DNA of 63,668 nt from Kiritimatiellia bacterium (GCA_900771325.1 CAAGNN010000087.1:1-63668); one strand, 5' to 3'. Positions 22,276 through 30,838 are shown, counted from the first letter of the stretch. The notes: generated by a model not told the origin, from the sequence alone. A program made the numbers and translations.

Positions 22276-23367
22276 TCACTCCAAGACAAAGGAGAGCGCC
22301 AGGAGCGCGTAGCTCGTCGAGAGCGCCGGGTCGCCCTCCCAGAAGCGGTTGCTTTCGTTGCGCCAAGCGCCGTCGGAGTGCTGGCGCGCGAGCAGCTCTT
22401 TGGCCAACTCCTCGCGCCAATCCACGGTGGTGCCATCTTCCAACGGCAACTTCTCAATCCCCGCGGCACTCAGGGCGCGCGAGAGGATCTCGTAGTAGAA
22501 GTAGAGTCCCTGGTTCCCCTGGCCGGCGTTCTCCTTCAGCGACCAATGCTTCCCCAGCCACTGGTAGGTGGAGCGCACCTTCGGGTCCTCGCGCGAGAGC
22601 TGGCAGTGCAACATCGAGAGGAGCCCGGCGTAGGTCATCGACCCGTGCGAGCGCAGCGACGATACCCCGCCGCTCCCCCCCGGCACCCCGCCGCGCGGCA
22701 CTTCGCGGTTGTAGACGAAGCCGCCGGCCTCCGCCCCCTCCTGCTCTTGCATCGAGAGCACGTACTTGCGCGCGGCCTCCCAGTTGATGTCCACCCGCTT
22801 CTGCCCGGCCGGCCGCGCCTCCTCGACGTCCTGCGTCAGGCGCATCGCGTCCAGCGCGTAGAAGGTGTTATTGAGGTCGGTATAGGCCCGGGGCGAAGAC
22901 TTGTCGTAGCCAAAGCCACCCTCGTGCAGCCCCTCGGTCTCAATCTGGGTAGAGGCGACATAGGCGCGCGCGGCCAGGAGCACCTCTACATTGCGCGCTT
23001 TGCCGCCGACTGCGTGAAGCGCGGCCATACACAAACAGGTGTTATAGTTGCCCAGACCGCCCCCGCGCCGCCCGGGAATCGGCACATAGAGCCCGCCATC
23101 GGGCTGCGCACAGGAGAGAATGTAGGCCTCGGCCTTCGCGGCCGCTTCGCTGTTCTCCGGCTGCTGCGCGCGCGCCATCGCCCACAACGCCAACGCGCTC
23201 AACCCCGGGAAACGCTTGTCCGACCAATTTCCCTCGGCCGTCTGCGTTCCGCGCAGATAGGTAAAGCCCCGATCCATCGCCGAACGCACCTGCTCGCGCG
23301 TTCCCTCCGTGAGCGCCCAAAGCGGCGCAACCACGGCCAGCAGCAAACTCAACAGCAACGACTTCAT
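22276..23367 (-). CDS. secreted prenyltransferase/squalene-oxidase repeat-like protein
   Basis: A 363-residue protein with a signal peptide (about 1-20, LLLSLLLAVVAPLWA). Repeated alpha-helical units follow with motifs such as GFTYLRGTQTAEGNWSD, AQPDGGLY, GGFGYD and ARQHSDGAWRN, each of the Q-x2-DGGW type found in alpha-6/alpha-6 toroids of terpene cyclases, prenyltransferases and alpha-2-macroglobulin-like proteins. Catalytic Asp motifs of squalene cyclases are not evident, so it may be a scaffold or binding protein. It is first of a three-gene operon with the kinase and galE. The -10 lies only 6 nt before the ATG, suggesting a leaderless mRNA. Confidence 0.75.
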   Translation of the reverse strand: MKSLLLSLLLAVVAPLWALTEGTREQVRSAMDRGFTYLRGTQTAEGNWSDKRFPGLSALALWAMARAQQPENSEAAAKAEAYILSCAQPDGGLYVPIPGRRGGGLGNYNTCLCMAALHAVGGKARNVEVLLAARAYVASTQIETEGLHEGGFGYDKSSPRAYTDLNNTFYALDAMRLTQDVEEARPAGQKRVDINWEAARKYVLSMQEQEGAEAGGFVYNREVPRGGVPGGSGGVSSLRSHGSMTYAGLLSMLHCQLSREDPKVRSTYQWLGKHWSLKENAGQGNQGLYFYYEILSRALSAAGIEKLPLEDGTTVDWREELAKELLARQHSDGAWRNESNRFWEGDPALSTSYALLALSFVLE

Positions 23368-23373
23368 ACCGAC

Positions 23374-23382
23374 AGTGTAGCA
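23374..23382 (-). promoter_or_regulatory. extended -10, apparently leaderless promoter
   Basis: On the minus strand TGCTACACT, followed by 6 nt and then the ATG at 23367. Transcription would begin at or next to the A of the start codon. Confidence 0.6.
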
Positions 23383-23420
23383 CACCGCGCGCCCCCGGGG
23401 CAAGCACCGGGCAGCACCTA

Positions 23421-23523
23421 GTCGCTTCGCTCCCAGCGGCTAGCAGTTAGCGGTTAGCTGTTAGCGCGCGTTCCGCGACGGAGAGGGCTGGGGAAGGGGG
23501 GGCGTGGGGGCCGGCCTCAGACG
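23421..23523. repeat. heptamer composite element beside array 5
   Basis: In order: CGCTTCGCTCCCA, four heptamers (23436-23463; GCGGCTA, GCAGTTA and two more of GNNGNNA form), the boundary GCGCGTTCCGCGACGG (23464-23479), a G-rich stretch, GGCGTGG and GGCCGGCCTCAGACG. Array 5 starts directly after. This is the best-preserved copy of the composite. Confidence 0.8.
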
Positions 23524-23756
23524 ACCCGCCCCGGGTTGACGGTGGACCCGCCCCGGGTTGACCCCCGACCCGCCCCGGGTTGACCTCGGACCCGCCCCAG
23601 GTTGACCTTGGACCCGCCCCGGGTTGACGGTGGACCCGCCCCGGGTTGACCCCGGACCCGCCCCGGGTTGACGGTGGACCCGCCCCGGGTTGACCCCCGA
23701 CCCGCCCCGGGTTGACCTCGGACCCGCCCCGGGTTGACCTCGGACTTGGGGCGGGT
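23524..23756. repeat. 22-bp period GC-rich array, locus 5
   Basis: Eleven units from 23524 to 23744, all in register. Cores are ACCCGCCCCGGGT with one AGGT variant and a last unit ACTTGGGGCGGGT in flipped form. Spacers recur in a mixed order (TGACGGTGG, TGACCCCCG, TGACCTCGG, TGACCTTGG), which hints at duplication of multi-unit blocks. From 23757 to 23878 there is no gene I can support, only short CGCGAGTGGAGCGAGC-like palindromic fragments. Confidence 0.94.
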
Positions 23757-23878
23757 GAGTGGTGGAGCGGGTCATCGCAAAACCCGCACGCGCCAAAGGC
23801 GCACCGCTCGGTCTGCCGGGCCACCCTCACGCGAGTGGAGCGAGCACAAAACGAGCGTGCGCGCGTGGGGTGGGAATG

Positions 23879-23887
23879 TGGTATACT
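23879..23887 (+). promoter_or_regulatory. extended -10 promoter of rpiB-glyA
   Basis: TGGTATACT, 49 bp before the chosen ATG. AGAGGAG lies between as part of the ribosome binding region. No convincing -35. Confidence 0.55.
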
Positions 23888-23936
23888 TGCGCTGTTTTCT
23901 TTATTCGACATTCCGAAAGAGGAGCATACGAGAGAG

Positions 23937-25622
23937 ATGAGTACGATTGCGATTGGTTGCGATCACGCGGGCGTGGTCCTGAAGGCAAAGTTGGCCGCTG
24001 TGCTGGAAGCGCGCGGCGAGACGGTGGTGGACGTGGGTTCATTCAACGCCGAGGCCGCCGATGACTATCCGGACTTTGCGGTGGCGGTCTGCGAGGCCGT
24101 GCTGGAAAAGCGGGCCGACCGTGGCGTGTTGCTGTGCTCGACGGGCATTGGGATGAGCATCACCGCCAACCGTTTCACCGGCATCCGCGCGGCGATTGTC
24201 ACCGATGAGGCGGTGGCCAAGCTCTCGCGCGAGCACAATGATGCCAATGTCCTCATCCTTTCGGCTCGCGCGTTGAGCGACGATGCGGCCGAGCGCGCGC
24301 TGAAGGTGTGGTTGGAGACGCCCTTCTCCGGGGCCGAACGTCACGCCCGGCGCCTGGTGAAGTGCGACCGCGCCGGCCGTCTGGCCGAGTCCTCCCTCCT
24401 GGCTTGGGCCGATCCCGAGGTCCACGCGGCCATCGTCGCGCAGGTCAAGCAGGAGGACGAGACGGTTAACCTGATTGCCTCGGAGAACTACACCTCCGCC
24501 GCCGTGCGCGAGGCGCAGGGCTCGGTGCTGAACAACAAGTATGCCGAGGGCTATCCGGGCAAGCGTTGGTACAGCGGCTGCCTGCCGGTGGACGCGGTGG
24601 AGACGCTGGCCATTGAGCGCGCCAAGAAGCTCTTTGGGGCCGAGGCGGCGAACGTTCAGCCGCACTGCGGCAGCGCGGCGAATATGGCCGTCTTCTTCGC
24701 GATGCTCAAGCCCGGCGACACGATCCTCTCGATGAGTCTGGACCAGGGCGGTCACCTGAGCCACGGCTCGCCGGTGAACTTCTCGGGCAAGCTCTATAAC
24801 ATTGTCCCCTATGTGGTGAACAAGGAGACCGAGCAGCTCGACTACGACGCCATCGAGGCGCAGGCAATGGAGGTCAAGCCCCAGCTCATTCTGGCGGGCG
24901 CTTCGGCCTATCCGCGCGTGATTGACTTTGCCCGCTTCCGGGCGATTGCCGACAAGGTGGGCGCCTACCTGATGGTGGATATGGCCCACATCGCCGGCCT
25001 CATCGCTGGCGGCGTTCATCCCTCGCCGGTGCCCTATGCCGACTTCGTGACCACCACCACGCACAAGACCCTGCGCGGGCCGCGCTCGGGCCTCATTCTC
25101 TGCAAGGAGAAGTACATCGGCGCCATCAACAAGACGGTCTTCCCCGGCATCCAGGGCGGTCCCCTGGAGAATGTTATCGCGGCCAAGGCGGTCTGCTTCA
25201 ACGAGTGGCTCCACCGCGATGCGCACGCCTACGCCGCGCAGATTGTTGCCAACACCCAGGCGCTGGCGAAGGTGTTGCAGGAGGCCGGCTTCCGCCTCGT
25301 CTCCGGCGGCACGGATAACCACCTCTTCCTGGTGGACGTGAAGGCCGCGGGCTTGACCGGTAAGTTGGCCGCCGCCGCGCTGGACGCTGCCGGCATCATC
25401 TGCAACAAGAACACCATCCCCTACGACACTGAGAGCCCCTTCGTCACCTCCGGCATCCGCATCGGCACGGCCGCGGTCACCACGCGCGGGATGAAGGAGC
25501 CCGAGATGGTCAAGCTCGGCGGCTGGATTGTCGAGATCCTCAAGTCGCCCGAAGACACCGCGCTCCAGCAGCGCGTGCGTGAAGAGGTGCGCGCGCTCGT
25601 GGCGCACTTCCCGGTGCCGTAA
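23937..25622 (+). CDS. fusion of ribose-5-phosphate isomerase B and serine hydroxymethyltransferase
   Basis: A 561-residue bifunctional protein. Residues about 1-140 are RpiB: IAIGCDHAG at the start, LLCSTGIGMSITANR with the catalytic Cys, and REHNDANVL with the catalytic His. Residues about 150-561 are a full GlyA: ETVNLIASENYTS, NKYAEGYPGKRWYSGC, DMAHIAGLIAGG and the PLP lysine in TTTTHKTLRGPRSG. One part isomerises pentose phosphates; the other makes glycine and methylene-THF from serine. The genes are often neighbours in bacteria; here there is no stop or internal start between them. Start at 23937 (MSTIAIGC); the in-frame upstream region is repeat DNA. Confidence 0.93.
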   Translation: MSTIAIGCDHAGVVLKAKLAAVLEARGETVVDVGSFNAEAADDYPDFAVAVCEAVLEKRADRGVLLCSTGIGMSITANRFTGIRAAIVTDEAVAKLSREHNDANVLILSARALSDDAAERALKVWLETPFSGAERHARRLVKCDRAGRLAESSLLAWADPEVHAAIVAQVKQEDETVNLIASENYTSAAVREAQGSVLNNKYAEGYPGKRWYSGCLPVDAVETLAIERAKKLFGAEAANVQPHCGSAANMAVFFAMLKPGDTILSMSLDQGGHLSHGSPVNFSGKLYNIVPYVVNKETEQLDYDAIEAQAMEVKPQLILAGASAYPRVIDFARFRAIADKVGAYLMVDMAHIAGLIAGGVHPSPVPYADFVTTTTHKTLRGPRSGLILCKEKYIGAINKTVFPGIQGGPLENVIAAKAVCFNEWLHRDAHAYAAQIVANTQALAKVLQEAGFRLVSGGTDNHLFLVDVKAAGLTGKLAAAALDAAGIICNKNTIPYDTESPFVTSGIRIGTAAVTTRGMKEPEMVKLGGWIVEILKSPEDTALQQRVREEVRALVAHFPVP

Positions 25623-26143
25623 TGGCACGTCAGCGGCGCAGACGCCACCGCGCCAAAGCCCCCCGCCGCGCCCCGCCCCAAGCGAAACGGTCGGCGGCAC
25701 GGGCTTCTTCGGCGCGCCCGAAACGGGCGCGCTCTGAGCGTTTTTCCGGCCCGGTCTGCGCTGTCATTGCCGCCATTACTATTGGGGTCGGCATCGGCAT
25801 CTGCTATGGCAACCTCGGCCGCGCGGTCAAGGTCCCCGGCGAAGCCTATCAAACCACCGACGCTTCGGGCCCGTGGTACCGCTATGTACTGCCCGGGGTC
25901 GAGGCGCGCTTAGTCACCCTCCGCCATCTGCGCCTGGTGCGCGCCGCCTTGCTCGAGCGCTCGCTCGAATTCGGCGGGGCTTTGCCCGAGAGCCTGGAGG
26001 AGTTGGTGGACGAGGGGCGCATTCCCAAGGCTGCCCTCGAAGATGGTTGGGAGGAGCCGCTGCGCTACGAGTGCCGGCCGGATGGCACCTGGCAGGTGAG
26101 TTCTTGCCACTTGGAGCAAGCGGACGAGGAGGACGAACCGTGA
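25622..26143 (+). CDS. small membrane protein with a pseudopilin-like C-terminus
   Basis: A 173-residue protein whose first 42 residues are almost all Arg, Lys, Ala and Pro, followed by one membrane helix (about 45-65, VCAVIAAITIGVGIGICYG). The outer part ends LPESLEELVDEGRIPKAALEDGWEEPLRYECRP-like (about 120-155), which resembles the C-terminal fold of type II secretion pseudopilins (GspG), where a short helix precedes DPWGxPYxY. It lacks the GspG prepilin cleavage motif. The ATG overlaps the glyA stop (TAATG), and the end overlaps the next start (GTGA), so all three are translationally linked. Function unknown. Confidence 0.6.
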   Translation: MARQRRRRHRAKAPRRAPPQAKRSAARASSARPKRARSERFSGPVCAVIAAITIGVGIGICYGNLGRAVKVPGEAYQTTDASGPWYRYVLPGVEARLVTLRHLRLVRAALLERSLEFGGALPESLEELVDEGRIPKAALEDGWEEPLRYECRPDGTWQVSSCHLEQADEEDEP

Positions 26144-27396
26144 AGAAGCTCTTGGTTCTGCACGTGGCGGCCTTGGGGGCGGAGTTCCTGGCTAAGCACG
26201 GGGTCAAGCGGTTGGCCGGGCTGCCCATTCGGGCGATGGTGCCGGCCTTCCCGGCCGTCACCTGCACCGCCCAGGCCACCTTACGGACAGCCCTCCCGGC
26301 CGAAGCCCACGGAATGCCGGCCAATGGCCGTTATTTCCGCGAGACGATGTCGACGGCCTTCTGGAACCAGTCGGCCGGGTTGGTGCGCGGCGAGCGGATT
26401 TGGTCCGAGGCCCGGCAGCACGGCGCGCGGGTGGGGCTCTACTTCTTCCAGCAGTCGCTGGGCGAGGCGGTCGAGGAGATTGTCTCGCCCGCGCCCATCC
26501 ACACCCACGGCGGCGGGCTGATTATGGCCACCTACCAAAAGCCGACGAATGTTTTGGGCACGGCTAACCCCGTCCCGCTCTGGCGCTACTGGGGGCCGCT
26601 GGCTTCGCCGAAGGTGGGGTGGGGGATTGCCCAGGCGTTGATTGGTCGCCTCCGGCGCGGCGATGCGCCCGAGTTGCTCTTTGCCTATCTGCCGACCTTG
26701 GATTACGACCTGCAGCGCCACGGACCGGACCATCCGCGCGCGGCCGCCTCGCTCCAACACGCCCTGCGGCAGATTGAGGCGGTGGCCGAGGCCGCCCGGC
26801 GCGAGGGCTATGCGCTGGTCATCGCCGGCGACTACGCCATCACCCCCACCTTGCCCGGAGCCACCGGCGTGGCCTTCCCCAATAAGATCCTGCGCGCGTG
26901 CGGTCTCTTCGCCACCCGCACGGTCCGCCAAATGGCCTATCCAGATTTCTATCGCAGCCGCGCCGTGGCCGTCTGCGACCATCAGGTGACCCTCCTTTAC
27001 GGGCAGGACGCTGCCTCCGCCGAGGCCGCGCGGGAGGCCTTGGCCGCCCTACCGCAGGTGGAAGAGGTCCGCCCCGGGCCCGGCGGCGAAGGGCCGGACT
27101 GGATTGCCGAGGCCAAGCCGGGTTGTTGGTTCGCCTGGCCGTGGTGGCAAGATCCGCGCGAGGCACCGGACTACGCCACGCACGTGGATATTCACAACAA
27201 GCCGGGCTTCGACCCCTGCGAGCTCTTCTTTGGCCGTGTGCCGTGGCGCGTGTCGCAGGCCGTTGAGCGCGTTCGCGGCACCCACGGCCGCGCGGTGGGT
27301 CCCGGGACGGCCGTGGCCTATGCCTCCGAGGTGGAGTTGGGCCTGCCGCCGGATGCCGAAGCCTTTGCCCGCGCCCTGCGCGCGGCGATCAGTTAA
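26140..27396 (+). CDS. alkaline phosphatase superfamily protein, phosphodiesterase/nucleotide pyrophosphatase type
   Basis: A 418-residue AlkP-fold protein. The N-terminus KLLVLHVAALG leads to MVPAFPAVTCTAQATLRTALPAEAHGM, matching the nucleophile Thr and TG-x-P-x-xHG region of nucleotide pyrophosphatases. LLFAYLPTLDYDLQRHGPDHP carries metal-ligand Asp and His, and RGTHG near the end provides a further His. The usual ADHG is replaced by AGDYAIT, so some metal ligands may differ. There is no signal peptide, so it is probably cytoplasmic. GTG start overlapping the previous stop (GTGA). Substrate unknown. Confidence 0.8.
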   Translation: MKKLLVLHVAALGAEFLAKHGVKRLAGLPIRAMVPAFPAVTCTAQATLRTALPAEAHGMPANGRYFRETMSTAFWNQSAGLVRGERIWSEARQHGARVGLYFFQQSLGEAVEEIVSPAPIHTHGGGLIMATYQKPTNVLGTANPVPLWRYWGPLASPKVGWGIAQALIGRLRRGDAPELLFAYLPTLDYDLQRHGPDHPRAAASLQHALRQIEAVAEAARREGYALVIAGDYAITPTLPGATGVAFPNKILRACGLFATRTVRQMAYPDFYRSRAVAVCDHQVTLLYGQDAASAEAAREALAALPQVEEVRPGPGGEGPDWIAEAKPGCWFAWPWWQDPREAPDYATHVDIHNKPGFDPCELFFGRVPWRVSQAVERVRGTHGRAVGPGTAVAYASEVELGLPPDAEAFARALRAAIS

Positions 27397-27408
27397 GGAA
27401 GACAATCA

Positions 27409-29130
27409 ATGACATTGCGTGAAGAGGCCGGAGATTTCCGGAGTTTGGGGTTGCCCGAGCCGCTGTTGCAGGCGGTTGAGGGGCTGGGGTTCAAGGCGCC
27501 GATGCCGATTCAATCGGCCGCCATTCCGCCCCTCTTGGCCCCCGAGGCGCCCGACTGCGTGGCCTTGGCCGCCACCGGCACGGGCAAAACCTGCGCCTAT
27601 GGTCTGCCGCTCTTGGCGCGCGTGGCGGGCGAAGAGCACGCGGTGCAGGGGCTCATCTTGGCCCCCACGCGCGAACTCTGCCTGCAGATTGGCGAGGAGT
27701 TGGCCCGCTTTGCCAAGCACCTGCCGCAGGTGCGCGTGGTGGCTTGCTACGGCGGCGCGCCCATCGGCCAGCAGATTGCGAAGCTCAATCGCGGGGCGCA
27801 GGTGGTCGTGGCTACCCCCGGGCGACTCTGCGACCTCCTGCGGCGCGAAGCGATCGCCCTGGAGACCGTCCGCACCTGCGTCCTTGATGAAGCCGACGAG
27901 ATGCTCGACTTGGGCTTTCGCGAGGAGCTTGACTTCATCCTCGAGCGCGTGCCGGACTCCGCCGCGAAGTGGCTCTTCTCGGCCACGATGCCGCCGGAGG
28001 TCGAAGCCATCGCCGGGCGCTATATCCGCCAGCCGCTGGAGATCACCGTCGGCACCCGCAATGTGGCCCAGGCCAACATCTCCCACCACGCCTACGCCGT
28101 CGCCGAAAAGAACCGCTATGGCGCCCTGCGGCGCATCGTCGACTTCGTCCCCGAGATGTACGGCCTAGTCTTTTGCCGTACGCGGGCCGACACCCAGAAG
28201 CTGAGCGAGGCGTTGATGCACGATGGCGTCTACGCCGAAGCCCTCCACGGCGACCTCTCTCAGGCCCAACGCGACGCGGTGATGCGCAAGTTCCGCGACA
28301 AGGCCGTCCGCATCCTCGTGGCCACCGATGTCGCCGCGCGCGGCCTGGATGTCGAGGACATCACCCACGTCATCCACTACCATCTGCCCGACGACGCGGC
28401 CGTCTACACCCACCGCTCCGGCCGCACCGCCCGTGCCGGCAAGGCGGGCATCTCGATTGCCCTCGTCACCCCGCGCGACCGCCAGAAGCTCCGCCTCATC
28501 GAGCGTATCTGCGGCCTGCGCTTCGAGCAGCGCGCCATCCCGACCGCCGACGATGTCCGCCAAAAGCACGTCTTCTGGCTGGCCGAACAGGTCCGCCAAG
28601 TCCAGGAGATCAACCCGGCCATCCGCGAACTCTTGCCGGCCGTGGCCCCGCTGATGGGCCAACTCTCCGCCACCGAGGTCCTGGCGCGCATTCTCCAGCT
28701 GCGCCTGAGTTCGCTGATGGAGGCCTACGAGGACGCGCGCGACCTCAACCCCGTGGCCGCCCCCTCCCGTGCCGAGCGCGACGCGGCCTTTGGCGAGCGC
28801 AAGCGCATTATGCTCCACGTCGGGCGCTTGGACCACCTGCGCGAGGGCGCAGTCGTCCGCCTGGCGTGCGAACTGGCCGGTATCCAAGCCTCCGACATCG
28901 GAGCTATCGCCATCAAGCGCGAGTTCGCCTTCGTCGATGTGCGCGCCGAGCTCGGCGAGCGCGTCCTGGAAGCCTTGCGCGATGCGGACTTCGACGGCCG
29001 CCCGCTCAACCCCAAGTTCGTGGAGGCCACCCCCGAGCCGCCCCGCCCCAAAGGCCCCAAGGGCCGCAAGGGCAACTTCAAGGGCCGCGGCAAGGGCCAT
29101 CCCGGCAAGCGGCGGGAGGCGCATCGATGA
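27409..29130 (+). CDS. DEAD-box RNA helicase with DbpA-like RNA-binding domain (DeaD/CsdA type)
   Basis: A 573-residue ATP-dependent RNA helicase. It has a Q-motif (GFKAPMPIQ), Walker A ATGTGKT, PTREL, TPGR, DEADEM, SAT, and in the second RecA domain ATDVAARGLD and HRSGRTARAG. A dimerisation-like region and a DbpA-type domain (about 460-545, MLHVGRLDHLREGAVV) end in a Lys/Gly/Arg-rich tail. This layout is that of DeaD/CsdA, which aids ribosome assembly and cold adaptation. It overlaps the following rhlE-like gene by ATGA. Confidence 0.92.
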   Translation: MTLREEAGDFRSLGLPEPLLQAVEGLGFKAPMPIQSAAIPPLLAPEAPDCVALAATGTGKTCAYGLPLLARVAGEEHAVQGLILAPTRELCLQIGEELARFAKHLPQVRVVACYGGAPIGQQIAKLNRGAQVVVATPGRLCDLLRREAIALETVRTCVLDEADEMLDLGFREELDFILERVPDSAAKWLFSATMPPEVEAIAGRYIRQPLEITVGTRNVAQANISHHAYAVAEKNRYGALRRIVDFVPEMYGLVFCRTRADTQKLSEALMHDGVYAEALHGDLSQAQRDAVMRKFRDKAVRILVATDVAARGLDVEDITHVIHYHLPDDAAVYTHRSGRTARAGKAGISIALVTPRDRQKLRLIERICGLRFEQRAIPTADDVRQKHVFWLAEQVRQVQEINPAIRELLPAVAPLMGQLSATEVLARILQLRLSSLMEAYEDARDLNPVAAPSRAERDAAFGERKRIMLHVGRLDHLREGAVVRLACELAGIQASDIGAIAIKREFAFVDVRAELGERVLEALRDADFDGRPLNPKFVEATPEPPRPKGPKGRKGNFKGRGKGHPGKRREAHR

Positions 29131-30407
29131 AGCAGACCGTCTTTGGCCAACTCCATCCGGCCCTCCAGCAAGCCATCGCCGCGATGGGCTACCAGCGCCC
29201 CACGCCCATCCAGCAGGCGGCCATTGCCCCCATCCTCGCCGGTAAGGATGTGATGGGCTGCGCCCAGACCGGCACCGGCAAGACCGCAGCCTTCGCCCTG
29301 CCCCTCCTCCACCGCCTGGCCGCCAGCCACCCGACCCTGCGCCCCAAGCGCCCGCCGGTGCTCATCCTGGCCCCCACGCGCGAATTGGCCGCGCAGATTG
29401 AGACCAACTGCTCGGCCTACGCCAAGGGACTGGGTCTGCCCTGTGCGGTGGTCTTTGGCGGCGTAAACATCAAGTCGCAGGTGGAGGCCCTGGCCAAGGG
29501 CGTGGCCGTGCTTGTCGCCACCCCCGGGCGGCTGCTGGACCTCTGCAACCAGGGCGCGCTCTCCCTCGAAAGCGTCCGGGCCGTCGTCCTCGACGAGGCC
29601 GATCGCATGCTCGATATGGGCTTTTTGCCCGACATCCGCAAGGTCCTGGCCAAGCTACCCCGCGCGCGCCAATCGCTCTTCTTCTCGGCCACCCTTTCGC
29701 CGGAGATTACGGCCCTGGCCAAGCAGTTCATCCAGGGCAAGGCCGTCGACATCCGCATCAACCCCGAGGCGCCGACCGTCGACAAGATCCGCCAGCGCGT
29801 CCTCTTCGTCGATAAGGAGAAGAAGTATTCCCTGCTCAAGTGGGTCCTCGATTCGCCCAAGTGCTTCCGCGTCATCGTCTTTCCGCGGATGAAACACGGG
29901 GCCGACCGCCTCTGCAAGCAGCTCACGCGCGATGGCTTCCCCGCCGCCGCCCTCCACGGCGACAAGAGCCAAGCCGCCCGTCTGCGCGCTCTCGAAGGCT
30001 TCCGCTCGGGCAAGGTCCAAGTCCTCGTGGCCACCGACATCGCCGCGCGCGGGATTGATGTCGACGACGTCACCCACGTCATCAACTACGACCTCCCCGA
30101 CGAGCCCGAAACCTACGTCCACCGTATTGGCCGCACCGCCCGCGCCGGTGCCGAAGGCGAAGCCATCAGCCTCGTCTGCCCGCACGACCGCCAGGCCCTG
30201 CGCACCATCGAGAAGTTCATCGGCCGCCCCATCCCCCAGGATGCCGACCAGCCCTTCCACTCCGAAGCCGCCCGCAACGCAATGGGCGCCGATGCCGTCC
30301 GCCCCAAACGCGCCCCCCAGCCGCGTCCGCCACGCCCGGCTAAGCCCGCAGCCGTCAGCGCGCGCTCAAAACCCTTCTTCGCCGCCGTCAAACGTCCCCG
30401 CCCGTGA
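29127..30407 (+). CDS. DEAD-box RNA helicase, RhlE-like
   Basis: A 426-residue helicase core: GYQRPTPIQQ, AQTGTGKT, PTRELAAQ, TPGRLLDL, DEADRMLDMGFLPD, SATLSP, ATDIAARGIDVD and HRIGRTARAG, with a short basic C-terminal tail rich in Pro/Arg/Lys. The DEADRMLDMGF signature and lack of an extra RNA-binding domain match RhlE. The ATG overlaps the stop of the preceding helicase gene, a tandem pair probably made from one mRNA, and the end overlaps or abuts queD. Confidence 0.92.
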   Translation: MKQTVFGQLHPALQQAIAAMGYQRPTPIQQAAIAPILAGKDVMGCAQTGTGKTAAFALPLLHRLAASHPTLRPKRPPVLILAPTRELAAQIETNCSAYAKGLGLPCAVVFGGVNIKSQVEALAKGVAVLVATPGRLLDLCNQGALSLESVRAVVLDEADRMLDMGFLPDIRKVLAKLPRARQSLFFSATLSPEITALAKQFIQGKAVDIRINPEAPTVDKIRQRVLFVDKEKKYSLLKWVLDSPKCFRVIVFPRMKHGADRLCKQLTRDGFPAAALHGDKSQAARLRALEGFRSGKVQVLVATDIAARGIDVDDVTHVINYDLPDEPETYVHRIGRTARAGAEGEAISLVCPHDRQALRTIEKFIGRPIPQDADQPFHSEAARNAMGADAVRPKRAPQPRPPRPAKPAAVSARSKPFFAAVKRPRP

Positions 30408-30415
30408 GGTCCCCT

Positions 30416-30838
30416 ATGCTCATCGTCACCAAAACCGTCTCCTTCGACGCCGCCCACCTCCTCACCGGCCACGCTGGCCAGTGCCGCAACCTCCACGGCC
30501 ACACCTACCAGCTCACCGTCGAGCTCGGCAACGTCCCCCCCATCCCCGGCCAACCCGAGGATATGGTGATGGACTTCAAGGAGGTCAAATCCGTCCTCCA
30601 GGAGGAGATCGTCTCCTGCTGCGACCACGCCTTCCTCTACAACACCACCTCCGCCGTCGAGAGCGACATCGCTTCCGTCCTCCAAAAGCACGGCCTGCGC
30701 GTCTATCCCCTCCCCCACCGCACCACCTCCGAACTGCTGGCCAAACACTTCTTCGCCAAGATCGCCGCCCGCGGTCTCCCCGTTACCGCCGTCTCCCTCC
30801 GCGAAACCCCCGAATCCTGCGCCACCTACCGCCCTTAA
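30416..30838 (+). CDS. queD: 6-carboxy-5,6,7,8-tetrahydropterin synthase (QueD)
   Basis: A 140-residue enzyme making 6-carboxytetrahydropterin from dihydroneopterin triphosphate, an early step to queuosine. Zinc His and the nucleophilic Cys are in FDAAHLL and CRNLHGHTY. The second His pair region is CDHAFL, and the late Glu is in RETPESCATY. The start at 30416 has GAGG at the right distance; an alternative GTG at 30404 overlaps the previous stop. No queC, queE or queF is adjacent. A superb terminator follows. Confidence 0.92.
   Translation: MLIVTKTVSFDAAHLLTGHAGQCRNLHGHTYQLTVELGNVPPIPGQPEDMVMDFKEVKSVLQEEIVSCCDHAFLYNTTSAVESDIASVLQKHGLRVYPLPHRTTSELLAKHFFAKIAARGLPVTAVSLRETPESCATYRP

Noticed and set aside
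23447..23911. Open frames of 80-150 residues over the arrays (RGGSEVNPGRVGGQPGAG-like repeats)
   Set aside because: 22 bp times three gives a 22-residue repeat open in several frames on both strands. There is no RBS or start conservation, and composition follows the DNA repeat. Such frames will appear as false hypothetical proteins.
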